The position numbers and the translations under genes were made by a program. From Flavisolibacter sp. (GTDB lineage: Bacteria > Bacteroidota > Bacteroidia > Chitinophagales > Chitinophagaceae): a stretch of DNA of 5,254 nucleotides. The stretch is from assembly GCA_025936195.1 (NCBI GenBank), contig JAICTW010000246.1:1-5254 (forward strand), written 5' to 3'. This document shows, in pieces, positions 1-5,254 of this stretch. Within the stretch, counting starts at the first letter, position 1. Each line of letters begins with the position of its first letter. The notes below the pieces were generated by a model, which did not search any database, was not told the origin of the DNA, and saw nothing but the letters and a program-made list of their open reading frames with translations.

Positions 1-618
1 AATGCAGGACTTAATATTTTATTGACGGATTACAACAACCTGTTCACAAGAGATTTCTTTTTGCCCACGGGTGATCTTCGCGATCTAAGGAGCAGCTACA
101 AACGGGCACACATCATTGTTGTTACCAAATGCAAACCGGATTTGTCAGAAGAAGAAAGAAAAAAAATAACAAAGGAGATCAATCCACTTGCACATCAAAA
201 AATATTTTTCACCTGCATTTCTTACGGCACGCCCTATCATATCATCAAACACGATTTTCGTTTTGTTGATGAAAAAACAGAAGTGTTATTGATAACCGGC
301 ATTGCCAATCCAAAACCTTTGAAAACATTTCTGGAAGAACGTGTGGAAACTTATTATCTGGTGTCGTTCAACGATCACCATATTTTTTCCATGCTGGACT
401 GGAAAGAGATAAAAAAACGATTTGACAACATTCAGGCAGAAAAGAAAATCATTCTTACTACTGAAAAGGATGCCATGCGATTGCTGAAGTTCAGCCAGGA
501 AATGAATGGCATGCCTTTTTATGTGCTACCCATTGAACATACATTTTTATTTAAACAGGAAAATGAATTCAATGATACGGTAGTCCAATTCATTCAAAAT
601 TTTAAATATCCGGATTAA
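1..618 (+). CDS. lpxK: Tetraacyldisaccharide 4'-kinase LpxK, C-terminal part (5' end outside window)
   Basis: LpxK phosphorylates the 4' position of the lipid A disaccharide precursor using ATP, at the cytoplasmic face of the inner membrane. The open frame enters from the left edge and gives 205 residues here; whole LpxK proteins are usually about 330-360, so the N-terminal P-loop part is missing. Visible family marks, counted from the first codon: GLNILLTDYNNLF near 3-15, the LPTGDLRD segment at 21-28 (the usual LPxGxLRE), a KRAHIIVVTKCK strand just after it, SFNDHHIF near 121-128, and TTEKDAMRL near 153-161. The usual Asp in 'RADIIIVTK' is His here. A TTG at 22 is not the start, because the conserved frame continues upstream of it. 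The TAA stop shares its last base with the rnr start, suggesting coupled translation. Identity is confident from motifs; no alignment was run. Confidence 0.93.
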   Translation, partial: NAGLNILLTDYNNLFTRDFFLPTGDLRDLRSSYKRAHIIVVTKCKPDLSEEERKKITKEINPLAHQKIFFTCISYGTPYHIIKHDFRFVDEKTEVLLITGIANPKPLKTFLEERVETYYLVSFNDHHIFSMLDWKEIKKRFDNIQAEKKIILTTEKDAMRLLKFSQEMNGMPFYVLPIEHTFLFKQENEFNDTVVQFIQNFKYPD

Positions 619-620
619 TG
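616..620 (+). promoter_or_regulatory. TAATG stop-start overlap, lpxK/rnr
   Basis: The lpxK stop TAA and the rnr start ATG share one A. No Shine-Dalgarno-like purine block precedes the ATG; the bases before it are AT-rich, ending in a tatccgga stretch. Leaderless spacing of this kind fits termination-reinitiation, so rnr output would depend on ribosomes finishing lpxK. The overlap is seen directly; the coupling is inferred. Confidence 0.75.
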
Positions 621-2660
621 GGACGAAAAAACCAAAAGAAACCAGGAAAGAAAAGGCAAAGACAATTTGATGAGTATAAAGGCGTGCTTGAAATTACAAG
701 ATCGGGAATGGGCTTTGTTGTTGTGCCCGGATTGGAAACTGATATACTTGTCCGGCCAAATGATTTTAATACCGCCATGCACGGCGATACGGTTCGTGTG
801 GAAGTAAATCCTGAACGTACAGGAAAGCGAATGCAGGGTGCTGTTATTGATGTGCTGGAACGTAAGCAAACGGAATTTGTGGGCCGGTTAGAAATGAACA
901 AAGGTTTTGCCTTTGCCATTGTTGAAGGTGATAAAAAAGTACCTGATATTTTTATTCCTGCTTCCAACTTCAATGGTGCAGAAGCAGATGATCGTGTAGT
1001 GGTGCGAATAAAAGAATGGGATAAGGAAGGTGGCAAAAGACCTGTTGGCGAAGTGGTAACTATTCTCAATGCAGAAGATGCGAATGATATTGCGATGAAA
1101 GAAATTTTGCTGGAGAATGGTTTCCCAATTGGCTTTCCTGATCAGGCAATGGAAGAAGCACAACGGATTCCGGATATTATTTCAGAAGACGAAATAAAAA
1201 AACGCAGAGATTTCAGAGAGATACTCACCTTTACCATTGATCCTGTTGACGCCAAAGATTTTGATGATGCCTTATCCATACGCATCTTAAAAAATGGTAA
1301 TTATGAAATTGGCGTTCACATTGCCGATGTAAGTCATTTTGTACAACCCGGAACGGAACTGGATACTGATGCTTATGGAAAAGCTACCTCTGTTTATTTG
1401 CCGGACAGAGTGAATCCAATGTTGCCGGAACATATTTCCAATTACTTATGCTCTCTTCGTCCGCAGGAAGACAAGCTTACGTTTTCTGCCGTTTTTCAAA
1501 TGACACCAAAAGGACAGGTAAAACAATATTGGCTGGGAAAAACCGTCATTCATTCCAATCATCGTTTTACGTATGAAGAAGTACAGGAAATTATTGAAAA
1601 GGAAGATGGCTTGTATGTGGATGAAATTTTATTGCTGAATAACATTGCTCAACGCTTACGAAAAAAACGTTTTGATTCAGGCGCCATTAATTTTTCAAGT
1701 GCAGAAGTTCGTTTCAAATTAGATGAGAAAGGAAAACCCATTGGCATCGTGGTGAAAGAAAGTAAAGAAGCGCATCAGCTCATTGAAGAATTCATGTTAC
1801 TTGCCAACAAATACGTTGCTGAAAATGTTTCAAAGATTGAAGTCAATAAAAGACCGATTCCATTTCCTTACCGTGTACATGATCTGCCTTCCGAAGAAAA
1901 GTTGCTGCCGTTCATGGCTTTTGCAAGAAAGTTTGGCCATAAGTTCGATACGTCATCTCCGGAAAAAATTGCAGAATCATTCAACACAATGTTGAAAGAT
2001 GTGCAAGGGAAGCCGGAACAGCATGTATTGGAGCAATTGGGTATTCGCACAATGGCAAAGGCAGTTTACACTACGGAGAATATTGGTCACTATGGATTAG
2101 GCTTTGAATATTATTGCCATTTTACTTCACCCATTCGCCGATACCCCGATATTTTAGTGCATCGGGTTTTAGAACAGGTGCTGGAAAAAGATGTCAAGCC
2201 CGACAAAAAAATGGAACAGAAATGCAAACATTGTAGTGAACGGGAACGGGCTGCAATGGATGCTGAAAGGGCAGCAAACAAATACAAGCAGGTGGAGTAC
2301 ATGAAAGAATTTTTGGGTGAAGAATTTGAAGGTGTGATCAGCGGCGTGGCTTCATTTGGATTTTGGGTAGAAACGATTGAACACAAGTGCGAAGGAATGG
2401 TAAGCATTACCAGCCTTGCCGAATATGATGAATTCCGTTTGGTGGAAACCGATTACAGTTTAGTGGGCATGCGCAGCGGAAGAAAATTCAGGATAGGAGA
2501 TAAGGTGAGGATAAAAGTAATTTCTGCTAATCTGGAAAAACGGCAATTGGATTATGAGTGGGTGTTGACTTCAATAGTTGAAGATGGTGAAGAAGCTGAT
2601 TCAGTACGACCACAAGAATATATTAGGCCAAAAAATAAAAAGAAAAAGAAAACAAACTAA
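618..2660 (+). CDS. rnr: Ribonuclease R (3'-5' exoribonuclease, RNB family)
   Basis: A processive 3'-to-5' hydrolytic exoribonuclease that degrades structured RNA in the cytoplasm and takes part in mRNA decay and rRNA quality control. The 680 residues read, in order: a basic N-terminal tail (1-17), a first cold-shock-type OB domain (about 20-80), a second (about 85-150, with the FAFAIVEGD and DIFIPASNF strands), the catalytic RNB domain (about 200-530) and an S1 RNA-binding domain (about 567-649). The RNB core TIDPVDAKDFDDA carries D208, D214, D216 and D217, matching the four metal-binding aspartates of RNase II/R. FTSPIRRYPD at 502-511 is the second hallmark, with its catalytic arginine. The protein ends in a lysine-rich tail (RPKNKKKKKTN). 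It is shorter than E. coli RNase R (about 810) and appears to lack the N-terminal helix-turn-helix domain. RNase R is preferred to RNase II because of the basic tails, the NFNGA-type second OB domain and the phylum. It overlaps both neighbours by one base. Confidence 0.96.
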   Translation: MGRKNQKKPGKKRQRQFDEYKGVLEITRSGMGFVVVPGLETDILVRPNDFNTAMHGDTVRVEVNPERTGKRMQGAVIDVLERKQTEFVGRLEMNKGFAFAIVEGDKKVPDIFIPASNFNGAEADDRVVVRIKEWDKEGGKRPVGEVVTILNAEDANDIAMKEILLENGFPIGFPDQAMEEAQRIPDIISEDEIKKRRDFREILTFTIDPVDAKDFDDALSIRILKNGNYEIGVHIADVSHFVQPGTELDTDAYGKATSVYLPDRVNPMLPEHISNYLCSLRPQEDKLTFSAVFQMTPKGQVKQYWLGKTVIHSNHRFTYEEVQEIIEKEDGLYVDEILLLNNIAQRLRKKRFDSGAINFSSAEVRFKLDEKGKPIGIVVKESKEAHQLIEEFMLLANKYVAENVSKIEVNKRPIPFPYRVHDLPSEEKLLPFMAFARKFGHKFDTSSPEKIAESFNTMLKDVQGKPEQHVLEQLGIRTMAKAVYTTENIGHYGLGFEYYCHFTSPIRRYPDILVHRVLEQVLEKDVKPDKKMEQKCKHCSERERAAMDAERAANKYKQVEYMKEFLGEEFEGVISGVASFGFWVETIEHKCEGMVSITSLAEYDEFRLVETDYSLVGMRSGRKFRIGDKVRIKVISANLEKRQLDYEWVLTSIVEDGEEADSVRPQEYIRPKNKKKKKTN

Positions 2661-2662
2661 TG
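2658..2662 (+). promoter_or_regulatory. TAATG stop-start overlap, rnr/prenyl synthase
   Basis: The rnr stop and the prenyl synthase start share one A, the same arrangement as at the lpxK/rnr junction. The preceding 25 or so bases, which encode the lysine-rich tail of RNase R, are almost entirely A and G. This purine tract may help ribosomes re-engage, although it has no GGAGG core. The overlap fixes the start at 2660. Confidence 0.75.
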
Positions 2663-3625
2663 CATTCATTCGAACAATTATCGCAACAATTCATTGAACG
2701 CTTTTCAACAGATCATTTTCCGGAGCAACCGGCCACACTTTACGAACCGAACCGTTATTTTCTTCAATTAGGCGGAAAAAGAATTCGTCCCGTACTGTGT
2801 TTAATGGGCAATGAATTATTTGACGAGATCAGCAAGGACTGCTGGAATGTGGCCAATGCCATTGAACTCTTTCACAATTTTACATTGATACACGATGATA
2901 TCATGGACAAAGCGCCGTTACGTCGCGGCATGGAGACAGTTCATAAAAGATTTGGTGAAAGCACTGCTTTGCTTGCCGGTGATGTAATGCTGGTTACCGC
3001 TTATGATTATCTCAACAAAATTTCCGGCAAATATGTTTTCTCCATCATCAACCTTTTTAATAAAACTGCAAAAGAAGTTTGTGAAGGCCAACAACTGGAT
3101 ATGGATTTTGAAAGTTCCAGTGAAGTGAAAATGGAAGATTACCTCCACATGATTAGCCTGAAAACTTCTGTATTGCTGGCGGCAAGCTTAAAGATGGGAT
3201 CCATACTTGGCGGAGCAGGAGAGAGGAATCAAAATCTTTTATATGAATTTGGAAGAAAATTGGGATTGGCTTTCCAGGTGCAGGATGATTATTTAGATGC
3301 CTTTGGTGATCCGGAAAAATTCGGCAAGCAGTTGGGGGGTGATATTAAATCCAATAAAAAAACTTTTTTGTTGATCCATGCATTGGAAACCGCATCACCT
3401 GAAAACAAAAAACAACTTCTTCATCTTTTAAAAAGCAATGACGAAAACAAAGTACAGGAAGTGCTTTCCATTTTGAAAAACTGCAAGGTTGACCAATGGG
3501 CCAACGAATTAAAAGAAAGATTTATCAGCGAAGCATTTGTTCACCTGGAAGATGTAGCTGTGATAACAAAAAGAAAAGAGCCGTTGAAACAGTTGGCACT
3601 TTTTTTAACACGACGTCAGAATTGA
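2660..3625 (+). CDS. Polyprenyl (trans-isoprenyl) diphosphate synthase
   Basis: Condenses isopentenyl diphosphate with an allylic diphosphate to build an all-trans prenyl chain, feeding quinone side chains, carotenoids or other isoprenoids in the cytosol. The 321 residues match the usual length of the family. Marks seen: GGKRIRP at 38-44 (diphosphate/IPP binding), first aspartate-rich motif DDIMD at 79-83 followed by LRRG at 87-90, LLAGDVM at 104-110, GQQLDM at 143-148, KTS at 168-170, and second aspartate-rich motif DDYLD at 209-213 with GGDIKSNKKT after it. All catalytic elements are intact. The first motif lacks the two-residue insertion typical of bacterial IspA farnesyl synthases. The fifth residue before it is Phe74, a bulky group that in related enzymes tends to limit the product to about C15-C20. 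The product (FPP, GGPP or a longer chain) cannot be fixed from sequence alone, so no symbol is given. It is the last gene of the coupled set and is followed by a terminator. Confidence 0.93.
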   Translation: MHSFEQLSQQFIERFSTDHFPEQPATLYEPNRYFLQLGGKRIRPVLCLMGNELFDEISKDCWNVANAIELFHNFTLIHDDIMDKAPLRRGMETVHKRFGESTALLAGDVMLVTAYDYLNKISGKYVFSIINLFNKTAKEVCEGQQLDMDFESSSEVKMEDYLHMISLKTSVLLAASLKMGSILGGAGERNQNLLYEFGRKLGLAFQVQDDYLDAFGDPEKFGKQLGGDIKSNKKTFLLIHALETASPENKKQLLHLLKSNDENKVQEVLSILKNCKVDQWANELKERFISEAFVHLEDVAVITKRKEPLKQLALFLTRRQN

Positions 3626-3635
3626 AGCCCACCTA

Positions 3636-3651
3636 AATCCTTCTAACGGGA
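3636..3651. repeat. Short repeat, copy 1, within an imperfect stem-loop
   Basis: AATCCTTCTAACGGGA recurs about 110 bases on with a single inserted C. This copy forms an imperfect hairpin with its flanks (3635-3644 against 3648-3657, loop AAC, one mismatch and two G-T pairs). It begins 11 bases after the prenyl synthase stop. The flanks (CCTAAATCC...GGACTTGCC) resemble a CCTAAATCC...GGACTT intergenic palindrome that I recall as frequent in Bacteroidota genomes; that link is from memory and unverified. Confidence 0.6.
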
Positions 3652-3655
3652 GGAC

Positions 3656-3671
3656 TTGCCATTTATGGCAA
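3656..3671. repeat. Perfect inverted repeat (stem-loop)
   Basis: TTGCCATTTATGGCAA is self-complementary over 7 bases each side of a central TT; as RNA it would give a 6-pair stem with a TTTA loop. It sits between the repeat-copy-1 hairpin and the main terminator hairpin. It lacks a downstream T-run, so it is probably not a terminator by itself; it may act as a 3'-end barrier for the upstream mRNA. Confidence 0.55.
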
Positions 3672-3675
3672 ATAG

Positions 3676-3713
3676 AAAAGCTCTCAGAGCTTTAGAAACC
3701 TTGAGAGCTTTTT
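3676..3713 (+). terminator. Rho-independent terminator, probably bidirectional
   Basis: AAAAGCTCTCA (3676-3686) is exactly complementary to TGAGAGCTTTT (3702-3712), an 11-pair stem with a 15-base loop and five Ts at its 3' end. This fits the end of the lpxK-rnr-prenyl synthase transcript, 51 bases after the last stop. The left arm can also pair with GAGCTTT at 3687-3693 (7 pairs, loop TCA). Read on the minus strand, that shorter hairpin is the one followed by TTTTCTATTT, so it could end the convergent minus-strand gene. Confidence 0.8.
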
Positions 3714-3746
3714 AGTATCGTAAAATAAGCCGGCGTTGTGCATTAG

Positions 3747-3763
3747 AATCCTTCCTAACGGGA
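3747..3763. repeat. Short repeat, copy 2
   Basis: AATCCTTCCTAACGGGA matches copy 1 at 3636 except for one extra C, in the same orientation. Its own stem is weak (ATCCT with GGGAT). It lies just beyond the stop of the minus-strand membrane protein, so each of the two convergent genes has a copy next to its 3' end. Confidence 0.55.
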
Positions 3764-3769
3764 TAGCCT

Positions 3770-4204
3770 TTACATCATGAACAAACATGAAATAATAATT
3801 ACAAGGTCTATCAGGACGCTGGAAATAAAAACGGGCAATGTGATCTTCGTTGGCATAGCAGCTAAATTAGTGACCAGGGTTGCTCCCATCATTGCAATTA
3901 CCAGTGTAAAAAGAAGCATATTGTTTCCGCCCAAATAAACAAACATGGCGGTAATGGGAGTGATAATGCAACCATGAGCAGTCAGGGCAATGCCTACCCA
4001 AAGCATGCGATTATAATCCTGCTCTTTACACCAATTCATAAATCTTTTCAATAAAGAAACTTTGACAGTTTCTTCTGTATAGCCGACAGCTATAGTTTGT
4101 TCCATTGTTGTTTCCATTTTCATTTCAATTTTGTTGTGCAAAATTGTTTTGGCTTCAACTGCCTCTGTATGATCTATGTAAACTTTCCAACTGATTTTTA
4201 TCAT
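3770..4204 (-). CDS. Small membrane protein of unknown function (about three TM segments)
   Basis: I do not recognise this 144-residue protein. It has a soluble N-terminal part of about 65 residues, then three hydrophobic stretches likely to span the membrane: about 68-91 (WVGIALTAHG...), 95-116 (NMLLFTLVIAMMG...) and 122-143 (TLPVFISSVLIDLVIIISC). The LLKRFMNWCKEQDYNR segment before the first is basic and probably cytoplasmic. No enzyme motif is visible. The start is uncertain: ATG at 4204 gives 144 residues, while Met28 and Met30 (ATG ending at 4123 and 4117 on the plus scale) would give 117 or 115. A possible promoter sits too close to the first ATG, and an inverted repeat sits just before Met28; both favour the shorter form slightly. 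The 144-residue form is listed as the longest. The hydrophobic pattern and the terminator facing its stop support a real gene. It is divergent from the permease and convergent with the prenyl synthase. Confidence 0.7.
   Translation of the reverse strand: MIKISWKVYIDHTEAVEAKTILHNKIEMKMETTMEQTIAVGYTEETVKVSLLKRFMNWCKEQDYNRMLWVGIALTAHGCIITPITAMFVYLGGNNMLLFTLVIAMMGATLVTNLAAMPTKITLPVFISSVLIDLVIIISCLFMM
4126..4146 (-). repeat. Inverted repeat before internal start of the small membrane protein gene
   Basis: CAATTTTG (4126-4133) and CAAAATTG (4139-4146) are perfect inverted 8-mers around a 5-base spacer. On the minus strand the repeat ends two bases before the ATG of Met28. If translation begins at Met28 or Met30, it could be a leader hairpin or an operator; if it begins at Met1, it is only coding sequence. 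In AT-rich DNA a match of this size may be chance. Confidence 0.35.
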
Positions 4205-4280
4205 GTTTTCTTATCAACCTTAATAAAATGTAAACGCCATCAACCGATTTTTTTCTATTTTCCGCTTTTAAAATAGCTGC
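4205..4280. other. Divergent intergenic region
   Basis: These 76 bases separate the starts of the minus-strand membrane protein and the plus-strand permease, so they should carry promoters for both. They are AT-rich with a T-tract at 4248-4254. For the permease I see only a poor match to the Bacteroidota -7 box (TATTTTCC at 4256-4263) with no TTG at the right distance. No operator or riboswitch is evident. Confidence 0.6.
4215..4243 (-). promoter_or_regulatory. Candidate Bacteroidota-type promoter for the small membrane protein gene
   Basis: On the minus strand TAAGGTTG (4222-4215) matches the -7 consensus TAnnTTTG in all but one base, and a TTG (4243-4241) lies 18 bases upstream, close to the -33 element spacing. 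Transcription would begin near 4210, only a few bases before the ATG at 4204. This suggests either near-leaderless translation or use of Met28/Met30 with a leader of about 85-95 bases. It is a short motif match only. Confidence 0.3.
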
Positions 4281-5254
4281 ATGAGTCAACTTTTCCGTAA
4301 GAAATCAATCAACACGATTTTAAAAGAGGCACAGGAAGGTTTAACCGATGGACATGGCCATCAGGAAGGATTGCGAAGAGTTCTGAAAGTGAAAGATCTT
4401 ACTTTCTTTGGCATTGCGGCCGTTATTGGAACCGGTGTTTTTACAGCAATTGGCTCTGCCAGCTTTCATGGCGGCCCTGCTGTTATTCTTCTTTTTGTTC
4501 TTACAGCTATTGCCTGTGGATTTGCAGCGTATTGCTATGCCGAATTTGCTTCTACTGTTCCGGTGTCGGGAAGTGCTTATACTTATTCGTATGTGGCCTT
4601 CGGAGAAATCTTTGCGTGGATTATTGGTTGGGATTTGCTGATGGAATATGCTATCGGTAATATTGCCGTTGCTATTTCGTGGAGCCAATATTTTGTTCGT
4701 GTGCTTGCAGGTTTTGGTATTCATATTCCTGCGTGGATGGCAACTGATTACTCAACGGCGCATAAAGGTTACACCAGTGCCGTTGAAGCGATAGGAAATC
4801 ACCAGCAAACTTTGGCAACACTTGATCAGGGAGTAAGAAATTCGTACAATGCGTGGACTACTGCCCCCGACCTTGGCAACAATATAAAATTGATCATAAA
4901 CATTCCGGCCCTGCTTATTGTTCTCCTCATCACTTACATTGTTTATATCGGAATTAAAGAATCAAAAAAAGTAAACAATTTGATGGTAATGATCAAGCTT
5001 GCTGTCATTTTGTTTGTCATCATTGCAGGTGCATTTTATGTAAGTCCCGGCAACTGGAGCAATTTTATGCCGAACGGATTTTCAGGAGTAATGAGCGGCG
5101 TGTCTGCCGTATTCTTTGCTTACATTGGCTTTGATGCAATTTCAACAACAGCGGAAGAGTGTGAAAATCCGCAAAGGGATTTGCCAAAAGCGATGTTCAA
5201 CACTTTGATCATTTGCACTATCCTTTATGTTATACTCACGCTTGTCCTTACCGG
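4281..5254 (+). CDS. APC-superfamily amino acid permease, cationic amino acid transporter type (3' end outside window)
   Basis: An inner-membrane secondary transporter that imports amino acids. The frame runs open from ATG at 4281 to the right edge, 324 complete codons; family members usually have about 480-600 residues. It begins MSQLFRKKSI, with a cytoplasmic tail of about 38 residues. TM1 contains FFGIAAVIGTGVFTAIG (42-58), the unwound glycine motif of the APC/LeuT fold. Further membrane stretches lie near 67-88, 106-142 (probably two), 203-225, 236-254, 268-286 and 305 onward. FFAYIGFDAISTTAEECENP (278-297) followed by QRDLPKA is the strong signature of the CAT/YfnA-like branch. An outward loop of about 55 residues (147-201) lies between membrane segments. 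There is no Shine-Dalgarno before the start, as for its neighbours. The start is chosen because the KDLTFFGIAA entry and basic tail are standard and an earlier in-frame start is not evident. The amino acid carried cannot be told from sequence. Confidence 0.92.
   Translation, partial: MSQLFRKKSINTILKEAQEGLTDGHGHQEGLRRVLKVKDLTFFGIAAVIGTGVFTAIGSASFHGGPAVILLFVLTAIACGFAAYCYAEFASTVPVSGSAYTYSYVAFGEIFAWIIGWDLLMEYAIGNIAVAISWSQYFVRVLAGFGIHIPAWMATDYSTAHKGYTSAVEAIGNHQQTLATLDQGVRNSYNAWTTAPDLGNNIKLIINIPALLIVLLITYIVYIGIKESKKVNNLMVMIKLAVILFVIIAGAFYVSPGNWSNFMPNGFSGVMSGVSAVFFAYIGFDAISTTAEECENPQRDLPKAMFNTLIICTILYVILTLVLT

Noticed and set aside
22..24. TTG as start of a 198-residue protein
   Set aside because: The conserved LpxK sequence (AGLNILLTDYN) reads through from base 1 in the same frame, so the gene begins outside the window.
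602..1163. Minus-strand open frames of 155, 84 and 91 residues
   Set aside because: They lie opposite the conserved 5' part of rnr, have low-complexity or Cys/His/Phe-rich composition and show no family marks; they are shadows.
1783..2407. Open frames of 70 residues (plus) and 60 and 98 residues (minus) inside rnr
   Set aside because: They overlap the catalytic RNB and S1 coding sequence and have no recognisable content.
2918..3148. Minus-strand 76-residue frame
   Set aside because: It lies opposite the conserved prenyl synthase core and shows no protein-like pattern of its own.
4256..4263. TATTTTCC as a -7 box for the permease
   Set aside because: It misses two of the consensus bases and has no TTG at the expected distance upstream, so it is not annotated as a promoter.
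4341..4724. Minus-strand 127-residue and plus-strand 77-residue frames
   Set aside because: Both are other-frame readings of the permease. The apparent hydrophobicity or Ser/Asn richness comes from the membrane-segment codons of the real gene.
1..5254. Possible novel defence, mobile or CRISPR-like system
   Set aside because: No transposase, integrase, toxin-antitoxin pair, reverse transcriptase, spaced repeat array or tRNA-like fold is seen. All large genes belong to known housekeeping or transport families.

Overview
The window looks like ordinary chromosomal DNA of a Bacteroidota bacterium, probably near the Chitinophagaceae/Sphingobacteriia. The reasons are the AT-leaning composition, the lack of Shine-Dalgarno sequences before the starts, an LpxK whose protein style fits that phylum, and genes abutting as TAATG. 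The lineage is inferred from sequence style, not from a search. An LpxK gene means a Gram-negative outer membrane with lipid A.

Layout: bases 1-3625 hold three same-strand genes packed without gaps. They are the C-terminal part of lpxK (lipid A 4'-kinase, cut by the left edge), a complete rnr (ribonuclease R), and a complete trans-prenyl diphosphate synthase. Both junctions overlap by one base, so the three are very likely one translationally coupled transcript. Bases 3626-3769 are a convergent intergenic region with three adjacent stem-loops, including a terminator that looks bidirectional, and two copies of a short repeat. Bases 3770-4204 (minus strand) encode a small unrecognised protein with about three membrane segments; its start is uncertain. 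Bases 4205-4280 are a short divergent promoter region. From 4281 to the right edge runs the N-terminal two thirds or so of an APC-superfamily amino acid permease of the cationic amino acid transporter type.

The first three genes serve envelope lipid synthesis (LpxK, prenyl synthase) and RNA turnover (RNase R). The permease and the small membrane protein are divergent neighbours that may share a control region, but nothing shows that they work together. I see no mobile element, CRISPR array, RNA gene or defence system. The least ordinary parts are the stem-loop cluster at 3626-3769 and the small membrane protein with its leader.
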